Shown here piece after piece: positions 30,350 through 45,864 of a DNA stretch of 64,000 nucleotides. Positions within the stretch are counted from its first letter, which is position 1; each line of letters begins with the position of its first letter. The position numbers were made by a program, and so were the translations under genes. This stretch comes from Pagrus major (taxonomy: Eukaryota; Chordata; Actinopteri; Spariformes; Sparidae): the NCBI RefSeq assembly GCF_040436345.1, contig NC_133218.1, positions 25,408,710 through 25,472,709 of the forward strand, written 5' to 3'. The notes under the pieces are model-generated. The model worked only from the letters and a program-made list of their open reading frames with translations, was not told the origin of the DNA and made no database searches.

Positions 30350-30960
30350 CTAAACACGGGACCAACTACTGTGACAGGGGCAGGAGAGGCCACAGTAAAG
30401 GGTAAAGGGTAAAGGGTGGGGGCAGATGATCCATGGCACTTCCTACAGGGACCACCACATTACAGCAGCACACCACAAAGGGTGGGCCACTGGACCAAAG
30501 AACTGAGATCCCCTTGGTGTGATGTAATCAACAAATCCAGCAGTGTCTTTGTCCTTTTTTAACTTATGTTTGAATTTTTGCATTGCACGTATGATTATGT
30601 ACCATAAGACAACTACTGTGGTAAAATACACCATGTTTACAATAGATGGATAAGAGACATAGTTATGACTATTAAATGGATTATTAGATTGACTGAGTCA
30701 TCCCCTCTGGTTTTTACTATGTGTGAATGCATTATTTCTAATGAATTTATGTTTTTTTGACGAGAAAATCTTTACTCAAGGTTTCCTTGCTGGCTTTTTC
30801 TGAAGCTCATGGACTTCCTCTGTTGCCATGGGCATAGCTCAAATGTTACTAAAAGTCACCGTGTATCATTGTCTCTGTTCAACAGTGGTGTTTGGTACCA
30901 TATTTGAACAACCTGGTGATAATTGAACTACTCTTGAAGTCCATGTGCTGAGAAAGATCA
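30350..30960. other. Intergenic or distal 3' UTR, nothing coding
   Basis: Contains a triplicated GGGTAAA word near 30399-30417. No ORF with splice support. Confidence 0.4.
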
Positions 30961-30968
30961 TGAGGTGC

Positions 30969-31216
30969 TCTAACTAACTGGAGGGGAGTTGCAGGCTTTT
31001 AAACTCCCCAGAGTTGGGGAGTTCCCTCCCCAGACAGCTTAACAACCATTCACACCTGAGCTCACCTAGCCCTAGCAACTCACATGAAGGCTGGTTAAGG
31101 GCAACGACCCACAAGTGGCCCTAACGAGCTCAGAGCTCACGCGTGTCCTTAGCGACTCTGTAAGGACGCTCCCACACAGAGTTTAAAAGCCTGCAACTCC
31201 CCTCCAGTTAGTTAGA
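30969..31216. mobile_element. Inverted-repeat element with 38-base arms
   Basis: The left arm 30969-31006 and right arm 31179-31216 are near-perfect reverse complements (TCTAACTAACTGGAGGGGAG ... and its complement). The 170-base centre holds smaller palindromes around GAGCTC and AACTCCCC/GGGGAGTT. The right flank 'gaagaagcctcttgga ... gtcttcaag' resembles a repeat common in fish genomes. No ORF. Confidence 0.65.
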
Positions 31217-31289
31217 ACTGAAGAAGCCTCTTGGACGAGTCTTCAAGAAACTGAAACCCGTCCACTTGACTACGATACAGCACTTAGAA

Positions 31290-31675
31290 TGTTAATATAG
31301 TAATGGTCAGTTTCGAAAGCAAGTGTATTTATAAAGTACTCTTCTGACACAAGGCAGTGCTTCACAGAGACATAGAAATGCATTAAAAATAAGATATAAA
31401 GGTCAATGTTGAAATGGCATTTAATAGACAATAACAAAAAAAGCACAAATGAATAGATAAAAAAATGCATTTAAAGCACAATAAAAACAAAAGTAAGCAA
31501 ATAAAAAGTTTCAGAATAAAAACTTAGGAATCTACTTCTTTGAAAGCCACCGTAAACGAATGTATATATAAGCTACGTTGATGAATTGAGTTTATTTCAC
31601 TACATAGTCTTAAAATTTCAGAAATTAGTATGATTTGATTTGAATTAGAGTTGTAGCTAACTATAACTTAGAAAA
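31290..31675 (-). repeat. Dispersed repeat, copy left of nudt21 exon 1
   Basis: About 385 bases closely similar to 32405-32818 in the same orientation: both carry 'aaagtactcttctgacaca', 'cagtgcttcaca', 'atggcatttaatagacaata', 'gcacaaatgaatagata' and 'gaaagccaccgtaaa'. Confidence 0.75.
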
Positions 31676-31784
31676 AATCTGTTAAAGCGACCTTCATTAA
31701 CATACATACACAATATGTAGCTACATATACATCATACTGAAACAGATGCATACAAGCGTAAATCCCTGGTGTTCATCATCCAGA

Positions 31785-31800
31785 CCAGCAGGGGTCGCTG
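31785..31800 (+). promoter_or_regulatory. CTCF-motif match at nudt21 promoter
   Basis: CCAGCAGGGGTCGCTG agrees with 15 of 16 positions of CCASYAGRKGGCRSYR. It lies about 200 bases upstream of the nudt21 start codon. Confidence 0.5.
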
Positions 31801-31995
31801 GCGGTGACATCACCCAGAAAACTACACCTCACCCGGAAGAGGAGGAACGAGGGAAACGACGATCGAGAAATTGTTGTGGACTGTACACAGAATTTCTTTT
31901 CCTACCAGTATTTAGATATTCAAACTAGTTTCAAACCACCCACCAGCAGAGGTAGACTTGCAGGAGGATTTCGCCTCGTCGTGCTCACGGTAGAA

Positions 31996-35357
<3,362 letters not shown>

Positions 35358-35722
35358 CCCGAGTGAACTGAAGAATGACGGGTTGTCTCTGTGAGTGCAG
35401 CCCTGTCCGAGTGAAGATGTGGTGAAAAAATGTCTCATCTTTAGCTCAACTTTCACAAAACAAAAGCTTGTCATGTCAGGTATTTTGACAGTTCACAGGG
35501 GTGTTTATACTGCAAAAAGAAAAAATGAAAATGTCATGTGTCTGGTTTTTTTTTTATCTTGAAAAACTGCTAGTTTTTGTAGTCTACAGGTCTGTAATCC
35601 AGTGTGATAAGAATCTGCTTTTATGTCCTCTCGGAGGAGGCCAATGTTTGATTAAACAAATTGCATCATTGAGTTTCCTGTTGTTTTAACCTGTAACAAT
35701 GTTGTGTTTATTTTTCCTTTTT

Positions 35723-35728
35723 AATAAA
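35723..35728 (+). terminator. nudt21: nudt21 polyadenylation signal
   Basis: AATAAA about 365 bases after the stop codon. A TGTA (35692-35695), the motif bound by the encoded protein, lies 28 bases before it. Confidence 0.7.
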
Positions 35729-35759
35729 GCAGTCCTTTGAGTATGTTTTTATAAAATGC

Positions 35760-36590
35760 AAAAAGCAAGTGAGTGGCTGACTGATACGTAGTATGTTTCA
35801 AAGTAAATATAAAGCTCATTGGTCTTAGTTCAAGACTGAGAAGAGGACTGTATTATGTGAAAGTGTCCCACAATCAAAATGGAAAAAAGTCCACTTAATC
35901 AAATGGCAGACACCTGCAGGCTGAGATATTTGCCTAATCAGATTAAAGTCTCCACTGAATTTGCATCAGTTGAATGTGAAAAACTCAAAATATTTCACCA
36001 TATAGATTAGCCAGAATGAGTATTTGACTTAGCGCTCATATATCAAGTTTGCAGCCTACTCTGTCAAGTGTCATGTACAAACGAAAGGGGTTACTTTGCC
36101 CTGGGGTTTACTTCATAGGCAGCTGAGTACTGCCCCAATTAATTTCACTTTGTTATGTCTAGATTAAAGTTATGTGCACAAGGCAAAATTAATACAGTGT
36201 ATACATTAGGATCAATTTAGACTAAAATAAATCATAACCATACCTGGTTATGGCCACAGTGTTTCCTTGTTACAGTACACATAAACAAGCTCTTTTCTGC
36301 AGATTAAAGGGGGAAAAAATCAGTCATTGCTTTACACTTAATTTGTAATGCTTTTATGCTGCAGATGTGCCATTTTGCACTGCATCCCTACTGCAAACAA
36401 ACAATCAGTTGATCCCAAATTAAAATGTGTATGTAATTCCTTATCTCTCCTAAAGCTAAACAGGATGTTTATTTAATGTTATAAATGAGAAGCAATACAT
36501 TTCCAAAACTTAAATTGAACATTAAAAGGGATTTTTGTTCTGGTCAGTTTTCGATGCTGCCTGACAGTCTGAACTCAGGGCACCACCCTC
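35760..36590. other. Intergenic between nudt21 and ogfod1
   Basis: A+T-rich, without exon-like sequence. The last 150 bases before the ogfod1 ATG become CpG-rich (36590-36720), as expected for its promoter. Confidence 0.5.
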
Positions 36591-36723
36591 CCTCGCCGGA
36601 AACGTCATTTATCCGCGACGCACGGGCCGTTTCACACCTCCCCACGTTCATAAAGTAAATCTTGTAAAATCTCTTCACAAACTGCACCATCACATGAGTT
36701 AACAGCCGCTGGTAGTTTACACC

Positions 36724-38541
36724 ATGGCCTCTAAACGACCGAGTGGAGACAGTGAGAAGACAGAGAAGAAGAAGAAGAAGAACTGCGAGGAGACAGCTGA
36801 ACTTTGCTCAGTTGTGGGAGACGAGCAGGTGAAGAGGGCTGTGAGGGAGGCATGGAGCCAGAAGACTCATTACAGCCACGGTTAGTCAACAAACTGCAAA
36901 TCTAACTTACTGCTGGAGTGACTAACAGGCAGTCTGAAGTAAAGAGCAGATCTCCAGGCAGATGTGTCAGATGATCGGCTCTGAACCAGCTAGCCTCAGT
37001 GTTTGTAAAACTTCCTGTCCTGCTTGTTGCGTTATAACATCACTAAATCACAAAGACAACAGCAAAGCACATATAGGTGAGACAGATGATCTTTTTAAGA
37101 CAGTCATGCACATAGAAAACCCGGATTAATCTGCTAAAACCAGCCTCAGTTTGGATATTTAGCCTGTAAACAACTCTTCCCAGCTTCACCACCAAGACAC
37201 TGAAATCCATCATCATGAGATGGTTAAGATCCTCTCACAGCCTCTCAACTTTTCAGTCATTATGTCACAATACTGATGTAATACTATAGTGCTGGTTATG
37301 TGACTTCTGTTTTAGGACCATTACTGCCATAAAACAGGCCTGCTCATTGGTTTTTCAGCATTGTCCTTAATTATGTCATACATCCAGAAGTATTAAAGGA
37401 GCACTATGTAGTTTTTGTGAAGACATTTACACGCAGAAATAAAAAGAATATTAATGAGGTAATAATACAAACTCAGATATATTTATTTTTACCATAACTG
37501 AATAAATAAGCTGTTCTCAGAGTAACATAAGGTCCCCAGAACACTGTCTGAAGCTAGAAAAGTGGCAGGGTCCGCCAAACATAAACAAAGTTTGTGGTGT
37601 CCTTAAAGGTCAGTTTGTTTATTCAGTCATGAAATGAAGATAGTTTGTTTAGGCATAAAAAATCAGTTGATGGAGGTATTTCTCTTCTGATTTAAATTTC
37701 TTCCCCAAAACTACATAGTGCACCTTTAAAGTTCTGCAATCTCTAATGGTAAATAAATTTATATCCTTTTCATGTTACAATTGTCATATTGGGTACTACT
37801 TAATGATAACTGTTAATAATAAATGGTACATTTGTAGTTTATTATACTTTAGTCAATAGTTATTTCACTGTTAATAAACAATGAAATGCTTTATAAACCA
37901 TTCATTAAAGGTGCACAGCGTAGTTTTGGGGAAGAAAGTTTAATCAGAAGAGAAAGATCTTCATTTACTCATTTTTTCTGCATAAACAAACTCTCTTTCA
38001 ATTTCATACTGTTTTACTTGGTTTATATGTGGTGGACCCTGCCACCTCTCTAGCTTCAAACAGTGTTCTGGGGACCTTATTTTCCTCTGAGAACAGCTTG
38101 TTTACTCAGTTATGAAAAAGATTTATATTTCTGATTGTGTGTTATTACCTTATTAATATTGTAAATATTCTTCTTCTCCAAAACTACATGGTGCCCCTTT
38201 AAGCAATTGTAAAGGTTTTTAAACACCAGTTGGAACCGTCTAATGGTCTCTCAAATAATGTTTATAGATGAGCTGTACAGTATTTATTAACTGAAAAATT
38301 ATTTAAAACATCAATTGCATCTTTACCACAAACAATTGCTTAATAAATTGTTTATAAAGCATTTAATTGTTTGATATCAATTAAATAGTTAATATTAAAT
38401 ATAAATAAAATACCTCATATTGCCCAACATATAATGTTGACTTCCAATATGTTGAAAGATTGCATCTGAGTTGAGACTATTTTTTTTCATGTTGTATTTG
38501 ATCTCATTTAACCTAACCCCACTTGAATGAAACGTATGATA

Positions 38542-38631
<90 letters not shown>

Positions 38632-41600
38632 TATTTCATCTTTGTTGTAAAGAGTTTGTTTGATAGTCCAGATAAATTTAGCTTGTGTGACTGTAGCTGA
38701 GACTCTAGTTCTTGGTTAGTTTAGCAGATCCTTTGCTTACGAGAAGTTATTTGTCAGCATCTCATGCAGGCGTGTGATCTTTCATTGTTCATGTGCAGGA
38801 GATATGGAGCTGGACTGCCACCCGTTCCCTCACTGCATCATCAGGAACTTCCTGGACAGCGAGACCTTCGTAGAGAACCTGCAGACAGAACTGCTGGGGC
38901 TCAACTTCCACGAGAAGTCAAACGATCTGTACAAATTTAAACAGGTCGTCCATCTTCCAACTCATCTTCTCACTGATTTATTCCAGTTGGTTTGTGGTGT
39001 CGTCTTATTATTTTCTTTACTTTGTTGTTGTTCCCCTGCAGTCAGATGACTTGAAGAAGAGAAAAGAGCCACATATTACAGGACTGAGGTAAAGAAATCG
39101 TTTGTCTTCTTGTGTTTATGCAGTGTATTTGACAGACCTAACGTGATGCTGTGAGTTTATTTTGCAGCAGAGTTAATAAAAGTTAAAGAAAATAGGATTG
39201 TTGTAGAGAAAGTGTGGGTAGTGGTTGGTGCTCTGACAATCTGAGCTGCTGTCAACATGAGCTACAAGTGGAAGAAAAGTGCTTTGAAGCGTGTCAGCTC
39301 ATTCTGTCAGATGGGAAATAAACTAAACTGAAAAGAGATGCCTTGTTGTTATGCACATTCACACTAAAGGTTGTCTGTCCTGACAGACCTTTCACTACAT
39401 TAATTCGTTAGACTTAATTCGTAAATTTCACACACAGTCATCAGGAGCAAGTTGGTGTCTTATTATCTGATAGATAATTACTACCAGACAGAATTAATAT
39501 ACTTTTATTTAAAGCAAGATTTACCTTCTGTCAGTCTAAATCTCTGCCTCTCTTTAAACTGCTTTTACTCAACTGATATTTCACCCTGATAGAAGAGCAC
39601 AAATTTAGTCTGACTATTTTGTACTGATGACTGATCCAGGACTGATATTATCTGCTACACACAAGGTCTATAACAACAACAACAACAACAACAACAGTAC
39701 AATGTTATTTGTAACTTTACATACAAAAAAAAACAGCTCAAAGTGATTTACAACAAAGAAATTACAGGCAGCAAGTGCCTCACATGAAAAACAACACAGA
39801 ATTAACATAAAAACAGGGATGAAATGCCATAATTATTGTAAAATAAGATGGAGAATAAACCCCACTTGATAATAATAGTAAAAAAAAATGTTATGGTTTA
39901 TTCATGAGCTCCACCAGGTGGCGCCAGACATTACATCTGACTCCTAATTAGTATGTTTCCATCATTTGGTGCTGCGGAGTCTGAACGGTAGCATTAACAT
40001 TTGGCATGGGAGGACTGCACGCTGAACTTAATGGAAAATGGATTCAGCTGCAGTTAATCACCTGAGAGCACAAGGTGATCCCTGTTAGAGCCCGAAGACT
40101 GTTTCTTATTCAGTACACTGCTGCACTGAGAGTTATTACAGCAGTGTAAATGTCGGGGCTTTCAAACAAATGACTAGAAACAAAGCTGTGATTGTAGAAT
40201 TACGGCGCGGTAAGAGCTGTCGAACCTGCCAAGAGGTTCATGTTTGAACCAAGTCCAAGAAGAAATAAGATCTCAACGTATAAATCAAGAGCAAAATGAG
40301 CTGAGTGTCAAATCTGAATCCAGGACAACACCTCTGAGACTTGTACAGCATCCAGACAGCAAAATAATGCACAAATGACCCCTTTATTAAGAAATAATGT
40401 GCCTTTTTTATTATGATTATGACGAGCTGTGATTACAGCAGGAAGAAACATGTCATTTCTTCATAAATACCTACTTGTGATTATACAGTACCTACTGAAG
40501 AAATGCAGCCCTTGAGAATAGATACCATAATTAGATGCACAGTAACGGCCTCCTCTTGTGATCATCTATTATGTATGTCACAACAAAATGTCATGGTAGG
40601 TTTGAGCATTCTGTTTGTTGAGGCTTATACAAGGTTAAAGGTGCAGCTTTATTCTCACTGCCGATACAATTCAGTGAATGAAATGCAGTTTGCATTAATC
40701 TGTATGTCTGTTTTCAGGGCAGCTCTGTTTGGGCGTTTTCGCTCCTGGCTCGGGGAAGTGTTGGGGGTCGAACTGGAGGCTACAGTGGATATTTCATGTG
40801 CCAGATATGAATACAGTGGTGAGATTTGTTATATTTTTTGGGGCTCTATTGATCAGATTTTGCTCACTTATCTGCCGTATGTTTTCCTTTTTTAAACATG
40901 TAACCTTTTCTCTTCTTTCTAGATGTTCTGTTGTGTCATGATGATGAGTTGGAGGGGAGGCGTGTTGCTTTCATCCTGTATCTGGTGCCTCCATGGCAGA
41001 GCAGCGACGGGGGAACCCTCGATCTTTACTCAACAGACAGTGAGTGTCCCACTGTTTGTGAGTGTGTGTGTGTGCTTTAAGATAACAGAGGTCTCATACA
41101 ATCTTCATCTCTGTCATCAGGTAACTTCCAACCACAGAGCATAGTAAAGTCGCTCGTACCGTCTTTGAACACGCTCGTCCTTTTTGAAGTTTCTCCAGTC
41201 TCCTTTCACCAAGTAAGAATAATCACCCCGGCCTTTTCGTCACTGCTACACCTTTGATTCAGATCGATAACGTGTGTTGTGTTTGTTCAGGTGTCAGAGG
41301 TTTTGACAGAGGACAAGTGTCGTCTGTCGCTGAGCGGCTGGTTTCACGGCCCGTCTTTGGAACGTCCTCCTCGCCACATAGAGGCCCCAGTCCCACGGAG
41401 CCCACACTTACCGAGAGATGTGAGTCTGGTCAAACATGCACAAAGATGTGTTGTTGTTTCTGCACTATGTAACTTCAGTGAGAGGGTAGGATCACGGGTT
41501 CACATACATGTTTACCTCAACATGGTTATGATGTAATGAGTTTTGTTTCTAGTTAGCACCTACATTATGTCTGACAAATAATTACAGACCTTGGATTTGT

Positions 41601-42552
41601 ATTTACGACAGTGGTGTTGCATTTATATTGCATTACACAGTGCAACCAGTCATCTCCTTTAGTTATATTTCCTAAAATGTAAAACTATTCATCTAACAGA
41701 CGGCCTGCGTTCCCGCTGACATGTGTTTGTTGTGTTCACAGGAAACGCTGCTGCTGGAGTGGGTCAATCCAGTCTACCTGGACATTTCCTATCAAGAGCA
41801 GATTCAAGAGGAGTTTGAGGACAGCTCTGAAATTCAGCTCAAAGATTTTCTCAAGGTAACTTCTCAACTTTTTTCAGCCTTGCATGTGTTCGAATGTTCC
41901 TGTCGGCTGATTGTGCATCTGTCCTCAGGAGGAGAAGTTCAGGGAGGTGAGTGAAGCGCTGCGAGTCACACAGATTCAGTGGACGAAGAGGGGTCCGCCC
42001 AATAAGAGGTAGGGCATGTGTCTGGGTATACTTTTTATATGTTCTGTGCTGAAGAGCATATTTTAAGACTGTATTTGTGTGTGTTTAGATGCTATGAAGT
42101 GGCCTCTCTGGATACCCTGCCGCAGTGTGTGGGTGAATGTTGGGAGCTGCTTCGTTCAGAGGCTTTCTTCCTGCTTCTCTCCAACTTCACCGGCCTTCAG
42201 TTGCACTACCTGTGTCCTGCTGATGATGATGATGATGATGAGGATAAAGAAGAAGAGGAGGATGCACCAGAGAGTGGAGAAGCCACGGGGTCATCAACTG
42301 AATCACAATCAGCGAATACAAGCAGAAAGAAAGGTGTGTGTCAGTTTCTTCAGTCAAAGTTTTTTATGTGTGTGTGTTTTGACCTTTAATATTATTTTCT
42401 TTAGAGCCGAGCACACCTGTATGTTGTGGTGAACTGCGTCGATGGTCTCATGGCGGCTACACTCTGTTGCACGATGCAGAAGCAGCACAGGCAGAGTACG
42501 CTCTGGACCTTGTTTTGCCTTTTTGCAGTGCTGGTGAGTCTTCGTGTACACA

Positions 42553-42608
<56 letters not shown>

Positions 42609-42972
42609 GTGTCAATCAATATTGTGATCGTTCCAACAGTTGACTTGTCTTTCGTAGAGTGGCAGTCAGAGTTTGGAGGCTACACGTGTTATGTTGCTAA
42701 TGAAGAGGATGAGGAGGTGAGTGTTGATTATAGCTAAAAAGTCTAATGGTGCATGTGTGGGCAATACTTCAATGCTTATCATAAGTGCTTTGGTTTCCTC
42801 TTCATCGCAGCTTCTCACAGTGTATCCAGAGAACAATTCCCTCGCCCTCGTCTACAGAGACAAAGAAACCCTCAAATTTGTCAAACATGTCAACCACAGA
42901 AGTTCCTCTGATTCTGGCAACAGTTCAACCCGCAGAGCATTGTATGACTTCTCTTTTGTATACTATGAATAA
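36724..42972 (+). CDS. ogfod1: OGFOD1, 2-oxoglutarate/Fe(II) prolyl hydroxylase of ribosomal protein uS12
   Basis: Thirteen coding exons: 36724-36880, 38799-38944, 39042-39088, 40718-40818, 40923-41039, 41121-41212, 41291-41419, 41742-41855, 41929-42008, 42089-42333, 42405-42533, 42658-42716, 42811-42972. They give 525 residues (human 542). The enzyme hydroxylates a proline of small-subunit protein RPS23 and affects translation and stress granules (family knowledge). The catalytic double-stranded beta-helix shows the iron triad H156-x-D158 (in [14 protein letters not shown]) and H219 (SFHQV), and the 2-oxoglutarate Arg R231. The second, noncatalytic domain ends [10 protein letters not shown] and DFSFVYYE, as in vertebrate orthologues. 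A lysine run near residue 15 and an acidic linker near residue 350 are typical. The first coding ATG has a good ACC context. Confidence 0.97.
37393..37729 (+). mobile_element. TTAA-flanked MITE family A, copy 2
   Basis: TTAAAGGAGCACTATGTAG at the left and CTACATAGTGCACCTTTAA at the right form inverted ends with TTAA on both sides. In ogfod1 intron 1. Confidence 0.8.
37905..38202 (-). mobile_element. TTAA-flanked MITE family A, copy 3
   Basis: TTAAAGGTGCACAGCGTAG at the left and CTACATGGTGCCCCTTTAA at the right. It lies 175 bases from copy 2, in the opposite orientation, in the same intron. Confidence 0.8.
38549..38631. repeat. (TA)n microsatellite
   Basis: About 80 bases of TA dinucleotides with a few interruptions at the edges, in ogfod1 intron 1. 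Self-complementary, so it can extrude hairpins, and the length may be misassembled. Confidence 0.95.
39672..39696. repeat. (CAA)n microsatellite
   Basis: Eight CAA units in ogfod1 intron 3. Confidence 0.9.
39911..39926 (+). promoter_or_regulatory. Full-consensus CTCF motif in ogfod1 intron 3
   Basis: CCACCAGGTGGCGCCA agrees with all 16 positions of CCASYAGRKGGCRSYR. It is the best CTCF-motif match noticed in the window. Confidence 0.6.
42547..42605. repeat. (CA)n microsatellite
   Basis: About 58 bases of CA/GT repeat in an ogfod1 intron. It generates several spurious ORFs on both strands. Confidence 0.95.
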
Positions 42973-42973
42973 A
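42968..42973 (+). terminator. ogfod1: Poly(A) signal overlapping ogfod1 stop codon
   Basis: The last codons TAT GAA TAA are followed by A, so AATAAA spans the stop codon itself. If used, cleavage would fall about 15-25 bases beyond the stop. A later signal may also serve. Confidence 0.4.
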
Positions 42974-42979
42974 TATATA

Positions 42980-44640
42980 TATAAATTCAGTACGTCTATT
43001 GTGTGGGTTTCTTAACATGTTTGTATTGTACTCCTAAGGTGTTTTGTTTAGGGATAATTGACACAGATGTGTTGTGTACACATTGGCACATGATGATCTT
43101 CTCCTGAGGAGGCTCAGTGTTTTGCTTGGACTTGTGGACAGAAGGAGCTCGGGATTGAACTACCAACCCTTTGATTATTTGATCAGCATTAACTACTCTT
43201 GGAAAACTTTACTGAGCTTTATCTGTTTTAAGAAATCTTGTTCAGGCATGCCCATTTGCAATCTTTCAGTCCCCTTAAAGTCTGCTGAGGTTTTTTCAGC
43301 TAGATAAGATATTTCCCTTTTAGTGCAACTACATGTTGAACAATTGCCAATAACATTATTATTGTTGCCCTCCGCGTGTGAGACGAGAAGTGAAAGTAGA
43401 TATGATGAGAAGCCACTCTCCTAGACTTTTCCTCTCATAAATCAAACAGGAAGCATCCATTTTTTCATCGACTTACTGGTTCCCTTTTTAATTGTAAGAT
43501 CATTGAGTGTAATGTGAAAAATAACTTTGATGTAAAAGAATGACCATGTTCTTTTGACACAGTGGTGAACTGTATCATAATCATATACACAAGTACACAA
43601 ACTATTGCAATATTTTATTGATTATCTTTTTTAAAAGATATCAATTTTCACAACAAATTTTCCTGAGCTTTTCCATCACATATCTTGAACAGATTTGGGC
43701 ATAAGCTCTCCATGGAAATTTATGTATTTATTTGTAATGCTTACATTTTGCTGGGGAAATTATGTTAATTATGTCTCTATAAATAATGCATGCTGAAAAG
43801 TAGCTTCTCGGGCTGTAACTGATAATGTCATTATTGATTAATCATTAAGTCTATGATATTTAAATTTCTACAAATGTTCACCTCGGGTAATGTCTACGAA
43901 TTGCTTGTTTTGTCTAACAGCACAAATACGCAAAGATAATTAATTTATAATGATAGAAAAACAGAAGAAAACTAATGTTTCTCACATCCGATGAGCTTGA
44001 ACCAGCAAAGCATTTTGGCATTTTTGTTTGATATGACCTAAATGATTAAGTTGATTGTCAAAATAGTTGCTTGAGCCTTCTGTCCAATGACAAATCAGTA
44101 AATTGACTACTCATTCAGCACCAGTGCCAACAATTGACAAGAACAGAGGTTCCTCCTTGACATTCACTGTTGTGACTTAGGCTATCTGGTCTTTCAGTGC
44201 CATATCTACTGCCCTGCTGTGCTTTTTAATGTGTTTACAGCTGTTAACACGAATAGAAACAGTTTATACAACCACAGCAACACTGAAGAAACTCTGGGCT
44301 TGTAGTCATATCACGGGAAAGTGGAGAAAAATCAATGTAGTCGTTACATCTGACAGCATTATGGTTTCCATAAATTACAGCAGCACTGATTTGACCACTT
44401 GACCAAGCAGTTTCTCGCCCTGAACCACTTCCTTGTTGTCTCATTTCATTCGTTATTTTAACACTCATGTGTTTTACCCCTCATCTGAACGATTATGTCA
44501 CAGTCGTAAGGAATCATGACGGGAAAATGTTGATTTTAAAACGACTTTTAGCTCAAAGTCGTGTGCCCTACATATGGATAGCTACATCAAAGAAAAAAAT
44601 ACTTCCTTCCTGTCATGATTTTTTCCCCAGGCTGCATGTT
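42980..44640. other. Intergenic between ogfod1 and tradd
   Basis: Apart from the repeat at 43.8-44.1 kb nothing is recognised. No exon-like ORF. Confidence 0.45.
43811..44125 (+). repeat. Fish interspersed repeat ('GGCTGTAACT' family)
   Basis: Starts GGCTGTAACTGATAATGTCA, with the typical 'gattaatcattaagtct', 'cttgttttgtc' and 'aatagttgc' parts. Related to 34285-34520. Confidence 0.6.
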
Positions 44641-44648
44641 GATTTCCA

Positions 44649-44687
44649 CCAATCAGAGCGCGGTTTGATTCACGCTCAGCCAATGGG
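44649..44687 (+). promoter_or_regulatory. Two CCAAT boxes of the tradd promoter
   Basis: CCAATCAG at 44649-44656 and CCAATGGG at 44680-44687, spaced about three helical turns, are good NF-Y sites. They lie 80-120 bases upstream of a splice donor at 44768. Confidence 0.55.
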
Positions 44688-44709
44688 AGACCAGGAAATT
44701 ATTACTGTG

Positions 44710-44767
44710 TCAGTGGGTGTGATCCCGCAGGAGGAAGCGTCACCGAACAATATCACAAAGTTTTAAG
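44710..44767 (+). other. tradd: Probable 5' noncoding exon of tradd
   Basis: Ends AAG|GTAAGT at 44767/44768, an ideal donor, just downstream of paired CCAAT boxes. The next acceptor in frame with a known protein is the TTTTCAG at 50220, three bases before the tradd ATG. The 5' limit is a guess. Confidence 0.5.
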
Positions 44768-45864
44768 GTAAGTTTGAACCGACTTTAACGAAGGTTTACT
44801 TCACAGTGAATCATATAATGAGACGTGACAAATCAAGGGGTTTTTAACTTCCTGTAAACACTTCAGCAGGTCGTTTGGTCGAACTGAGGCCGAAGCTTTA
44901 CGGCAGTTGTTTCTACTGTACGTGAGGTTTACCAACACGAACTATGCTCTCATAACAACCCACCGAACTCCATTCATATTTCTGCGGTTTTAACATATTT
45001 CTTTACATTTTGTGATGTGTAAAACGGACGCTCCGTGTCTCCTCCTGGTTGAGTGAAAGTGTAATGCTGCTATAAAACTTTTGGTGACTAATTCTCACCT
45101 GTAGCAGGTACAGCTAACTTCACGTGTTGTAGCCGAAAATCACCTGTAACGTCCCATGTACGTTAGGTCTGGATCGCTTAGCAACCACACCTGTAGCTTA
45201 GCCTGCTGTTTGAAAACATTCAGCACTTTGACATTAAAACCACGTGAAATTACAGTACAATCTGGCTGTATGTGTTTTCACAAGAAAAAAACTAGTTTGA
45301 TGTAAAACATGAGTAGAGTTACAAAAGCTACACACCTAGGGTAGGTTTACATGTTATTTACACCCATGTATGTACAAAAAATATCAATGTTTATTATAAT
45401 TGTTTCTCTTATGGAGCTGATGTGTACTAATCCATCCTAAAGTTCAGTTAAAGTCAATATGATCCAGTAACTGTCCTGCAAAGACTGGATTTTGTCCCCT
45501 ATCCCTCGCAATCTCGATCCACCATCAAATTTAGGCAATTTTGCCTTTTGTTGGTTGATCAACTGATTATTTCAGCAACCTACAGTGACGTTCCTTTCTG
45601 TAATTCATTGTCACTTACCTAGTCCATCACTTTGCGATTCATACGACAGAGGTGTCCTGACACCAGTTGGACAGAAACTGCCTTGAGGAAGGTTACTTTT
45701 TGTAAGGAATGGTGACACCAAACAACACTTTCTGTGTATATGTATATACCTTTTGTGAGTAATGTTTAAAGACAGATTTGAAAAATGGTAACCTATCCTC
45801 TAAGCTTCTGCACACCCATAGTCCTCCTACAAAGGTGTTTTCACTTGAATTGCGTGATTAGACA

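Noticed and set aside
38549-38631. Possible CRISPR-like or regulatory array
   Set aside because: It is a plain TA microsatellite. No CRISPR repeat-spacer pattern or prokaryotic gene occurs anywhere in the window.
42354-42619. Cys/Val-rich minus-strand ORFs
   Set aside because: Direct translation of the (CA)n microsatellite.
44467-44766. 99-codon plus-strand ORF at the tradd promoter
   Set aside because: It spans the CCAAT boxes and the noncoding exon, and has no similarity to a known protein.
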